Part shown: one piece after another, positions 1 through 5,726 of the stretch
Numbering within the stretch: the first letter of the stretch is position 1
Layout: each line of letters starts with the position of its first letter
DNA from: an uncultured Myxococcales bacterium
GTDB taxonomy: Bacteria; Myxococcota; UBA727; VGSZ01
Direction: 5' to 3'
Length of the DNA: 8,394 nt
Assembly (NCBI GenBank): GCA_903952805.1
Contig: CAJBHN010000846.1
Span: 1-8,394, forward strand
Notes under the pieces: generated by a model
Told to the model about the DNA's origin: nothing
The model's input: the letters and a program-made list of their open reading frames with translations, nothing else
Databases searched by the model: none
Position numbers and translations under genes: made by a program

Positions 1-1033
1 ACCACACGCGCTTCGCCGAGATGGCGGCCAGCCCGAGCAGGTCCGCGCCGCCCGCCGCGGCCGACGGCTCGAGGCGCCAGGCCCGGCCGTTGTTGAAGAG
101 GAGCACGCCGCCGCGCCCGGCGGCCCACACGGTGAACTCGTCCACGGCGATGATGGCGGTGAGGTCATCACCAAGCATCCATGCATCCGCAAACATTTCT
201 CCCACATCGAGGTGGGCCTCATCGACCGCCGCCCGCGCCAACGCGGCACCAGGGGGCGTCATCAATCGTCCGTTGATGAGGGCGAAACCGATACCACGCA
301 GCGCAATCGGCTTGCCGATGTCATGCAGCAGCCCGGCGATATAGGCGCGCTGCACGTCGACATTGACCCAGGTGGCCAGCCACGCCGCGCCCCGTGCCGT
401 CGACAGCGCGTGCTTCCAGGCGGCCTGTTGCTGCGGAACCATCGCGTCAAAGGCCACGCGCTCCCGGGTGTCGAAGACCACCGCCGCGGCGGCGGCGATG
501 GCTATCTGCGTGACCTGGTGCAGGCCCACCGTGCGTATGGCGTGCTCGACCGTCGTCACCGCGGTCGACCGACCAAAATAGGGCGAGTTCGCCGCGCTGA
601 TGACCTTGGCGGCGATGACCGGGTCCTGGACCACGAGGCGTTCGATGACGTCGGCCCGCACGTTGGTGCGCGACGACAACTCAATGAGCTTGTTGGCCAC
701 CAGCGGGAACGGCGGCACCTGGTCAATGCTCGCCAATAATTCGGAGGTGATCGTCGACGCCAACGCGCTGACATCGATGGGGTCGAGGGCGGCGATGTCG
801 GCGCGGTCGGCCCTCGAAAACAGTGGCGGCCCCGGCTGCCAGGTCAACGGAGCCTCAGCGCTCCCCTCACCCGGGTCGAAGTCGACGTCAGCGACGATGT
901 CGCCAAGGCCCGAGTCGCCGCCTGCATCAGACGACGAACCCTGCGATCCGGACGCTGCTTGATCGACTGCCGACGTCGCCGATGCTGCGGCGGGTCTGGG
1001 GCGAGGCACGATGCGAAGCAGCCAACCGAGCAC
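1..1033 (-). CDS. HDOD-domain signalling protein fused to a beta-propeller-like repeat (3' end outside the window)
   Basis: The minus-strand frame is open from the left edge up to an in-frame stop near 1290. I chose the GTG at 1033 because a good ribosome site (GGAAAGG, 8 nt away) precedes it and the product then begins VLGWLLRIVPRPRP, like many HDOD proteins; ATGs at 1117 and 1198 lack comparable sites. Of 344 visible residues, about 95-285 form an HDOD domain. Seen: LLASIDQVPPFPLVANKLIE near 99, the DPVIAAKVIRAANSPYFG block near 150, and AGLLHDIGKPIAL with the HD dyad at H237-D238. HDOD proteins are mostly signalling or regulatory domains; an intact HD pair does not prove phosphohydrolase activity. 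After W285, where a conserved histidine-rich helix would be expected, the frame continues into VWAAGRGGVLLFNNGRAW and then AISAKRVW, a 41-residue period like VWAVG-type propeller repeats. The linker at 20-75 is Ala/Ser/Asp-rich. HDOD call is firm; the propeller is inference from about 1.3 repeats. Confidence 0.88.
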   Translation of the reverse strand, partial: MLGWLLRIVPRPRPAAASATSAVDQAASGSQGSSSDAGGDSGLGDIVADVDFDPGEGSAEAPLTWQPGPPLFSRADRADIAALDPIDVSALASTITSELLASIDQVPPFPLVANKLIELSSRTNVRADVIERLVVQDPVIAAKVISAANSPYFGRSTAVTTVEHAIRTVGLHQVTQIAIAAAAAVVFDTRERVAFDAMVPQQQAAWKHALSTARGAAWLATWVNVDVQRAYIAGLLHDIGKPIALRGIGFALINGRLMTPPGAALARAAVDEAHLDVGEMFADAWMLGDDLTAIIAVDEFTVWAAGRGGVLLFNNGRAWRLEPSAAAGGADLLGLAAISAKRVW

Positions 1034-1041
1034 GTTGCAGG

Positions 1042-1048
1042 CCTTTCC
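1042..1048 (-). promoter_or_regulatory. Ribosome binding site for the HDOD gene
   Basis: The minus strand reads GGAAAGG, then 8 nt, then GTG at 1033. This site decides the start: the in-frame ATGs further upstream (1117, 1198) would add a low-complexity Pro-Asp-Arg stretch encoded by the 9-bp tandem repeat and have no clear Shine-Dalgarno sequence. Confidence 0.6.
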
Positions 1049-1120
1049 GAAGGCGATCCGGTCCTCTTGCGGCCCAATCGCTGCAATCGTGCCATGGCCA
1101 AAAGCCCCATCAGGCATTTC

Positions 1121-1169
1121 TGGCCGATCTGGCCGACCTGGCCGATCTGGCCGATCTGGCCGGTCTGGC
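1121..1169. repeat. 9-bp tandem repeat, consensus TGGCCGATC, five units plus a partial sixth
   Basis: Units start at 1121, 1130, 1139, 1148 and 1157. Units 1, 3 and 4 are identical; unit 2 ends GACC and unit 5 ends GGTC; a partial TGGC follows at 1166. Because the period is a multiple of three, every frame across it gives an artificial tripeptide repeat. It lies about 90-135 bp upstream of the preferred HDOD start, so it could be a slippage-prone promoter element or a decayed coding extension. No known element matches from memory. Confidence 0.85.
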
Positions 1170-1290
1170 TTGGTGGCGCGCCCGGACGCCTCGACCATCA
1201 GGCCCCACAGGCATTTCAGAGGGCCGACATCGCTCGATGGCTGGCGTTGATCCCCCCTTGCGGTGCGGTTGCGCTGGGTTACCAGTAGTC

Positions 1291-1306
1291 AGTGACACGT
1301 CTCACT
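1291..1306. promoter_or_regulatory. CRP-like palindrome AGTGA-N6-TCACT
   Basis: The sequence AGTGACACGTCTCACT is a perfect 5-bp-arm inverted repeat with a 6-bp spacer. Its GTGA-N6-TCAC core matches the CRP consensus TGTGA-N6-TCACA at the eight central conserved positions. Its centre lies about 99 bp upstream of the GTG at 1398 and about 265 bp upstream of the HDOD start, so it could act on either divergent gene. Chance occurrence of such a core in 8.4 kb is not negligible (about one in eight under equal base frequencies), but the location favours a real operator. Confidence 0.4.
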
Positions 1307-1327
1307 TTTCAGTGCATTCTTGTGCGA

Positions 1328-1342
1328 CAGCACGTCGTGCTG
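1328..1342. promoter_or_regulatory. Perfect hairpin or dyad CAGCAC-GTC-GTGCTG
   Basis: Six-base arms with a three-base loop lie 56 bp upstream of the GTG start at 1398 and 22 bp downstream of the CRP-like palindrome. There is no following T-run, so a Rho-independent terminator is unlikely. It may be an RNA hairpin in the 5' leader of the 1398 gene or a second protein-binding dyad. Confidence 0.4.
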
Positions 1343-1397
1343 ACCGCGGAAGCCTCTCGGGCTGAGCCGGCCCTGACCCCAACCCACCGGTGACCCC

Positions 1398-2831
1398 GTG
1401 AATCTCCACCACCTGACCACGCTGGCGACGGCTCTTTCCCTTCAGCTGGCTTGCGGCAGTGCCGAAATCCCATCGAGCCCAGCGGACGCTCCCCTCAAAG
1501 AAGTCGACGTCGAAGTCATCGCTGTCGGCGAGGGCGAAGGCGAACGCGAAGGCGAAGGCGAAGGCGAAGGAGAAGGCGAAGGCGGAGGCGGAAGCGGAGG
1601 AGAGGGCGGAGGAGAAGGAGAAGGAGAAGGAGAAGGCGGAGGCGAAGGAGAAGGCGAAGGAGAAGGCGAAGGAGAAGGCGAAGGCGGAGGCGGAAGCGGA
1701 GGAGAGGGCGAAGACGTCTTCATCCCTGGCCTGACCGATGGCGAACGCCCTGCGCGATCGACCTTGCGAGCCCTGCCCGGTGGCGGCGTGGGTGGGCCGG
1801 TGCTGACGAGCAACAATCCGGAAGTCGTCAGCGGCCGCGGGCTCCTCTACGGCAATGCCCGCCCACTCCTCACCCGCGGCGGACAGCCTGTGCGTCTGGA
1901 GGGCCGCTTCGGAGTCTACCTCCACCACCTGGTCGACACAGCGAATGGCAGCCCCCTCTTTATTTCGCTGCTCATCACCAATCCCAATCCCAACCCTGTC
2001 CACGTGGATGTGCAGGGCTCGGGCTACTCGCAAACCGAAACCGGCGGTCTCGCCATCGGCCAAAGCCCGGATTACCGGGTGTCGCGCGACGTCATCCTGG
2101 GCACTCCCGACGTGGTGCACAGCGGCGTCGAAATCCCGTCAGGCAGACCATTTCTGGTCTGGCAACGCCTGGCCAATGACCGTGTCGAAGTCGACGGCCG
2201 CTTTGCCATCCAGAGCGATGCTCCCGTCTTCGTCTACGTCGTCGCCACCGAGACCGCGGATATCAATGACGCCGTTCGTTCGGTGCTGGTCGACGCGCCG
2301 GGGGACTACCGCATCTCCGGGAACCCGGCGCCACCATTTGGCCGTGAAGCCGGCGTCTATGCCAACGACACCTGGCTGGGCACCGTCGATATATCCGTGC
2401 CTTCAGGGCCGGCCCATGTCGGCTACATGGTGAACACCGCAACAGGCCTTGGCTTTCCACAGGTTCAAGCCTTCCCGGCCATCGCGCACCTCGACGGCAG
2501 CGCCCGCGAGGCTGTTGGCATGTATGGCAACGTCTACGACCTCGAGATTGTTCTGCGTCACGATGGAGGGGCGGGAAAACGGCGGGTCCGTGTGTGGTTC
2601 ACGAGCCTGGCGACCGCCAACATCTCTCGCTACTGGGACGGGGTCGGACTCGTGAATGATGCTCCTGTCGATGTGCAACATGTGCCGACGTCGCCATCAA
2701 CGCTGCTGTCGACCATCGATCTTCTCCGCGGTGAAGTTCGGACCATTCACTTCAAAGCGATGGTTCCTGGCCTCGCATCCATTCCTCAAGCGCTCGTCGT
2801 CGAGACCTTGCCCCTCGACAACGGCCGCTGA
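1398..2831 (+). CDS. Exported protein with Glu-Gly repeat linker and DUF3370-like domain
   Basis: A 477-residue protein starting at GTG; an in-frame TGA at 1374 excludes any earlier start, and the ribosome site (GGTGA, 4 nt away) is weak. Residues 1-19 form a short hydrophobic signal ending LSLQLAC; Cys19 could be lipidated, but Gln at -3 makes the lipobox poor. Residues 44-105 are a Glu/Gly linker. From about 123 to the end the protein resembles DUF3370, a family I know mainly from cyanobacteria: LRALPG then SNNPEVV (138-144), RLEGRFGVYLHHLV (166-179), FISLLITNPNPNPVHVDV (188-205), a late GMYGNVYDLEIVL block and a closing LVVETL. The fold is probably beta-rich; no catalytic residues are evident and the function is unknown. 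The stop lies 18 bp before the hydrolase gene, so they probably share a transcript. Gene and export are near certain; the family call is moderate. A generic cell-surface beta-sandwich is the alternative. Confidence 0.85.
   Translation: MNLHHLTTLATALSLQLACGSAEIPSSPADAPLKEVDVEVIAVGEGEGEREGEGEGEGEGEGGGGSGGEGGGEGEGEGEGGGEGEGEGEGEGEGEGGGGSGGEGEDVFIPGLTDGERPARSTLRALPGGGVGGPVLTSNNPEVVSGRGLLYGNARPLLTRGGQPVRLEGRFGVYLHHLVDTANGSPLFISLLITNPNPNPVHVDVQGSGYSQTETGGLAIGQSPDYRVSRDVILGTPDVVHSGVEIPSGRPFLVWQRLANDRVEVDGRFAIQSDAPVFVYVVATETADINDAVRSVLVDAPGDYRISGNPAPPFGREAGVYANDTWLGTVDISVPSGPAHVGYMVNTATGLGFPQVQAFPAIAHLDGSAREAVGMYGNVYDLEIVLRHDGGAGKRRVRVWFTSLATANISRYWDGVGLVNDAPVDVQHVPTSPSTLLSTIDLLRGEVRTIHFKAMVPGLASIPQALVVETLPLDNGR
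1527..1712 (+). repeat. Coding hexanucleotide repeat (GAAGGC/GAAGGA/GGAGGC) encoding a Glu-Gly linker
   Basis: About 186 bp of very purine-rich coding-strand sequence encode alternating Glu-Gly with GGGGS-like interruptions, one Arg (residue 50) and two Ser. The reading frame stays open throughout, and the other frames give Arg-rich, Lys-Ala, Ala-Phe and Pro-Ser shadows. The product is a strongly acidic, flexible tether between the signal region and the folded domain. Glu codons alternate GAA and GAG, and Gly codons alternate GGC and GGA, so it is not a single pure repeat unit. Confidence 0.9.
1569..1710 (+). repeat. Two exact 40-bp direct copies, 102 bp apart, inside the Glu-Gly repeat
   Basis: Bases 1569-1608 and 1671-1710 are identical and both in frame, each encoding GEGEGGGGSGGEG (residues 58-70 and 92-104). 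The 102-bp offset is 34 codons. This shows a segmental duplication on top of simple hexamer expansion and marks the likely unit of length change. Confidence 0.85.
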
Positions 2832-2839
2832 CGCTACCT

Positions 2840-2844
2840 GGGAG
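2840..2844 (+). promoter_or_regulatory. Ribosome binding site of the hydrolase gene
   Basis: GGGAG lies 5 nt before the ATG at 2850, inside the 18-bp gap after the preceding stop codon. Its position supports translation of the hydrolase from a shared transcript. Confidence 0.6.
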
Positions 2845-2849
2845 TCTGC

Positions 2850-4868
2850 ATGTCACGTATCGCTCTTGCCGCCGTGATGATGGCGTCGTCGCTCATGGCG
2901 TGTTCGCCGTCGTCGCCGCCACCACTGGCACTTCCTGCTGGGTGCAACCCGCTGCTCGCCGGGGGTGATTGCTTTCTGCCCTATCCGTCAGAGGTCTTTC
3001 TCATCAACGATGCTTCATTTCCATCAGGAAAACGCATCGAGACGAGCGGCGCCGCGAAACTGCTGACGAAGACAGGTGCCTCGGCTGACATCACCGACTT
3101 CATGCCGGCCGACGGCTTTTCAAGAACACCAACCATTGTCGCTGTACTCGATAGCCCCATCGGCGACACCGGGTTGACTCACATCTTTGATGATCCCCTC
3201 GCGTCCATATCGGCGAGTTCAAGAACGCTCATTGTCGATGCTGAAACCGGTGAGGCCATTCCCCACCTCGTCGACCTCGACCCACCAAATGAAGAGGGCA
3301 GCCGACGGGCCTTGATGCTGAGGCCTTATGTGCGTCTCCGGGAAATGCATCGATATGTCGTCGTCTTGCGCAACCTGGAGAACGAAGATGGCGTCGTCCA
3401 GACAGCGCCCGAAGGCTATCGCCGACTCCGCGATGGCGTGGACGTCGATAATGACCCCGTTTTGGCCCCCCTCGCCGCCCGCTACGCCACCGATGTCTTT
3501 CCTGTGCTGCAACGAGCAGGGGTCGATCGAACCACGACCCAGCTCGTGTGGGATTTTTCGACCGGCAGCGACCTGCACGCGATGTCCGACATGCTGCGCA
3601 TGCGCGAACTGGTGTTGTCTGAACTGCAGCGAACGCCACCGACGGTGACGATATTCGTGACGCAGGAAAATGACGCCAACGATACCTGGCGCGTCGTATC
3701 CGGCGAGATTACGGGCCCAAGCGTGATGACAGGCGACGGCGGTCCCGGAAACGTGCTGGCTCGTGACGACGATGGTCGCGTGCGATTGAATGGCACCGTG
3801 ACCTTCCCGTTCATCGGCATTGTTCCCGCCAGCGTCCGCGACGCCACGGTGCCCGGCGCCACCGTGCTGTATGGGCACGGCTTTTTTGGCGGCGGCGGTG
3901 AGATGGAAAGCAGTGCCACCCGGGGGATTCTGCATGAAGCCCACGCCGTGGGATTTGCCATCGATTGGGCCGGTATGTCGTCGGCTGACGTCGGGTATGT
4001 AGTGCAAGGCGTCGGTGAAGTTGTCTCGGAGAGCCTGCTCTTTGGCGAACGCGTTCCGCAGGGAATGGCCAACTGGTTGGCCTTGACCGAGGCCATTACC
4101 AGCGGCGCCGTCGCCGATGCCGCCGATGGCCGAGGACTCCGTCCGTTTCGACGACCGACGACCGTTGGCGAGCCTGGCGCCAGAGCCACAACAACCGACG
4201 CAGTCGTCTTCGACGCCGCTTCGATCGATTACCTCGGTATTTCCCAAGGGTATATCCTCGGGACCGTCATGACGGCCCTCAATCCAGACGTCCGTCGTGT
4301 CGCAATCCAAGTTGGCGGCGGCGCCTTCAGTCACATGATGTCGCGGGCCAGTCCATTTCGGACGTATCTCACGCTCCTGGACTTCTCGATGGACAATGCC
4401 CTCGAGAAGCAAAAGCTCATCGCGAGCTATCAGCGGGGCTTCGACCGCTTCGACCCTGCTCAATATGGTTCGTATCTGTTGCAGGAAGACTTGCCCTTTG
4501 GCCCCCCGTCGCAACGGGAGCAGAAGCGCTGCCTCATGCAAATCGGTATCGGTGACGACCAGGTGCCCAATTTCACCTCGTGGAATCAGGCTCGGACGGT
4601 TGGCGTTCCCTTGGTGACGCCTTCAGCGCGGGCGGTGCCCCTGCTGCCGACCGTGGCGGCTCCAGTCGAGGGATCGGGCCTCGTCATCTGGGACCTTGGT
4701 GATGACGACTCATTTTACGAAATCGCGGCGCCTGCGACAGTCAAGACGAGCTCCCATGAGGGTGTGCGTCGTCGTCCCGAAGCCAGGGCCCAGCTCCGTC
4801 GCTTTTTCGAAAGCGGCGTTATCGAAAACACGTGTGGCGATACGGGCTGCGCCTTCGCGCCACAGTGA
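2850..4868 (+). CDS. Large lipoprotein alpha/beta-hydrolase (Pla-1/VolA-like lipase layout)
   Basis: A 672-residue protein with a classic lipoprotein signal: MSRIALAAVMMASSLMAC, lipid Cys18, followed by a Ser/Pro-rich spacer. The N-terminal 330 residues contain a Cys32/Cys41 pair, FLPYPSEVFL (42-51), DGFSRTP (88-94) and a LRPYVRLREMHRYVVVL block, a layout like the bacterial virulence-factor lipase N-terminal domain. The hydrolase core follows: YGHGFFG (341-347, likely oxyanion region), nucleophile elbow YLGISQG with Ser465, GDDQVPN with Asp569 or Asp570 as acid, and SSHEG with His636. The complete, correctly ordered triad implies an active enzyme, probably an esterase or lipase; the substrate cannot be read from sequence. 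A Cys pair sits near the C-terminus (TCGDTGC). The lipobox predicts outer-membrane or periplasmic anchoring, outside the cytoplasm. It lies 18 bp after the DUF3370-like gene. Polyester depolymerase or another serine hydrolase is possible. Confidence 0.92.
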   Translation: MSRIALAAVMMASSLMACSPSSPPPLALPAGCNPLLAGGDCFLPYPSEVFLINDASFPSGKRIETSGAAKLLTKTGASADITDFMPADGFSRTPTIVAVLDSPIGDTGLTHIFDDPLASISASSRTLIVDAETGEAIPHLVDLDPPNEEGSRRALMLRPYVRLREMHRYVVVLRNLENEDGVVQTAPEGYRRLRDGVDVDNDPVLAPLAARYATDVFPVLQRAGVDRTTTQLVWDFSTGSDLHAMSDMLRMRELVLSELQRTPPTVTIFVTQENDANDTWRVVSGEITGPSVMTGDGGPGNVLARDDDGRVRLNGTVTFPFIGIVPASVRDATVPGATVLYGHGFFGGGGEMESSATRGILHEAHAVGFAIDWAGMSSADVGYVVQGVGEVVSESLLFGERVPQGMANWLALTEAITSGAVADAADGRGLRPFRRPTTVGEPGARATTTDAVVFDAASIDYLGISQGYILGTVMTALNPDVRRVAIQVGGGAFSHMMSRASPFRTYLTLLDFSMDNALEKQKLIASYQRGFDRFDPAQYGSYLLQEDLPFGPPSQREQKRCLMQIGIGDDQVPNFTSWNQARTVGVPLVTPSARAVPLLPTVAAPVEGSGLVIWDLGDDDSFYEIAAPATVKTSSHEGVRRRPEARAQLRRFFESGVIENTCGDTGCAFAPQ

Positions 4869-4925
4869 ATTGCCCGCAGTATTTGGTCGTCGGTTGGCTG
4901 GAGAACCATTGGCGTGAGCACGGCA

Positions 4926-4958
4926 GCGTTGAATCGGCGTTGAATCGGCGTTGAATCG
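4926..4958. repeat. Three perfect 11-bp tandem repeats GCGTTGAATCG upstream of the CpeT-like gene
   Basis: Units occupy 4926-4936, 4937-4947 and 4948-4958 with no mismatch and no gap. They end 66 bp before the ATG at 5025, in the 156-bp gap after the hydrolase stop. Eleven base pairs is about one helical turn, and head-to-tail half-sites at this spacing are typical of OmpR/PhoB-type response regulators. Each unit also holds TTGAAT, which could serve as a -35-like hexamer. A regulatory role is inference; the repeat itself is plain. Confidence 0.6.
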
Positions 4959-5016
4959 ACGATGCGTCCATCAAACCTGTTGCATGTGAGAAGTGATTCG
5001 TTTTCTTTTTCAATAC

Positions 5017-5021
5017 GAGGT
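5017..5021 (+). promoter_or_regulatory. Ribosome binding site deciding the CpeT-like start
   Basis: GAGGT lies 3 nt before the ATG at 5025. Starting here places a good lipobox (LGAC) at residues 17-20. The in-frame ATG at 4962 would add 21 residues of Ser-rich, non-signal-like sequence. Confidence 0.55.
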
Positions 5022-5024
5022 CCC

Positions 5025-5690
5025 ATGATCCACGTTCGCCAATGCCTTCGTCTTGTTGTGCTGCCCTGTTTTTTGGGCGCTTGTGTCGTCGCCCCAGATG
5101 GGTCGCCAGCTGTGCTTCCAGACGAGTCGGGCGAGGCCCCGGACCCAGCAGCCGAAGTTGCGCGGCTGCTGGCGGGCCGCTTCGATTCGTCCAGTCAGGC
5201 AGGCCGTGACGGGCAGTATTTCCCGGTGCAGCTGATGGCGTGTCACGTGGACGCCCCGCAACTCGGGGAGCACGTCCTGTATGTCGAGCAAGCCATGATG
5301 ACGGCGCTCGACGCTCCCTATCGGCAGCGAGTCTATGTCGTCAGCCAGGCAGACGATGTCGTCGTGTCGGCGGTGAACGAGTTGGATGCTCCGGAGCAAG
5401 TGATCGGCATCTGCGACTTCAACGACGCCGACCGAGCCCGCGTGATCAACCAGCGCGTCATGACGCCTCTGCCTGGATGCGAAGTCGTCCTGAGCGAAAC
5501 CGACCTTGGCTTCAGCGGCGGTACCGTCGGCGAGGGGTGCCTCAACGACTACAGCGGCGCCGTCTACGCCACCAGCGAAGTGACCCTCAATGAGGGGCAG
5601 ATCGTCACCTGGGACCGCGGCTATGACGACGAGGACGTTCAAGTCTGGGGTGCCACCGCCGGCGCGTATGTCTTTGACCGTATCGAATGA
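5025..5690 (+). CDS. CpeT/CpcT-like lipoprotein
   Basis: A 221-residue protein beginning MIHVRQCLRLVVLPCFLGAC, a standard lipoprotein signal with Cys20 as lipid attachment site. The rest matches the CpeT/CpcT (chromophore lyase, PF06206) pattern: LLAGRFDSSSQA (48-59), YFPVQLMACHV (65-75), LYVEQAM (85-91), PYRQRVYVV (98-106), PGCEVVL (150-156), a Gly-Cys segment near 171, then VTLNEGQIVTWDRGYD (186-201) and VWGATAGAYVFDR (207-219). In cyanobacteria these beta-barrel proteins attach bilins to phycobiliproteins. Homologues outside phototrophs are known, but their role is unclear, and nothing in this window suggests phycobilisomes. The lipidated form suggests a periplasmic or outer-membrane beta-barrel that may bind a tetrapyrrole, lipid or other hydrophobic ligand. 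Its upstream gap has three 11-bp repeats, so it may be regulated separately from the hydrolase. Family call good; ligand unknown. Confidence 0.85.
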   Translation: MIHVRQCLRLVVLPCFLGACVVAPDGSPAVLPDESGEAPDPAAEVARLLAGRFDSSSQAGRDGQYFPVQLMACHVDAPQLGEHVLYVEQAMMTALDAPYRQRVYVVSQADDVVVSAVNELDAPEQVIGICDFNDADRARVINQRVMTPLPGCEVVLSETDLGFSGGTVGEGCLNDYSGAVYATSEVTLNEGQIVTWDRGYDDEDVQVWGATAGAYVFDRIE

Positions 5691-5698
5691 CGAATCGC

Positions 5699-5726
5699 CC
5701 AGGGCACCTCAGGTGACCAGGGCACC
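5699..5726. repeat. Convergent-gene junction: 10-bp direct repeat around a short inverted repeat
   Basis: CCAGGGCACC occurs at 5699-5708 and again at 5717-5726, separated by TCAGGTGA. The dyad CACCT-C-AGGTG (5705-5715) sits between, overlapping the minus-strand stop codon at 5709-5711. The two convergent genes end only 18 bp apart. The hairpin is short and lacks a T-run on either side, so it is at best a weak bidirectional terminator. Confidence 0.4.

Larger units (their letters stand above)
1034..1397. other. Divergent intergenic region (364 bp)
   Basis: This gap lies between the minus-strand HDOD gene and the plus-strand gene starting at 1398, so it should hold both promoters. It contains a 9-bp tandem repeat (1121-1169), a CRP-like palindrome (1291-1306) and a perfect 6-bp-arm hairpin (1328-1342). 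I see no convincing sigma-70 -35/-10 pair, no tRNA and no separate small gene. Open frames through the tandem repeat (Leu-Ala-Asp or Trp-Pro-Ile runs) are products of the 9-bp period. Confidence 0.7.

Noticed and set aside
212..739. Plus-strand open frame in the left part of the window
   Set aside because: It is codon-aligned with and antisense to the HDOD gene, whose minus-strand translation has clear conserved blocks.
1121..1169. CRISPR-like array
   Set aside because: Units are 9 bp with no spacers, so this is a simple tandem repeat.
1302..2120. Long minus-strand open frame (272 codons) with Ala-Phe/Ser-Phe repeats
   Set aside because: It is the antisense shadow of the Glu-Gly hexamer repeat, which removes stops in all frames. 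The plus-strand frame has a signal peptide and family-like blocks; this one has none.
1451..2179. Plus-strand open frame with long Arg runs
   Set aside because: Frame-shifted reading of the same purine-rich repeat. The product is implausible and has no ribosome site or domain.
3219..4541. 440-codon minus-strand open frame opposite the hydrolase gene
   Set aside because: The plus strand encodes a lipobox, nucleophile elbow and full catalytic triad across the same bases. The antisense frame is open because of GC-biased codon use and has no recognisable motif.
5702..5718. Rho-independent terminator between the convergent genes
   Set aside because: The stem is short with a mismatch, and there is no T-run on either strand.
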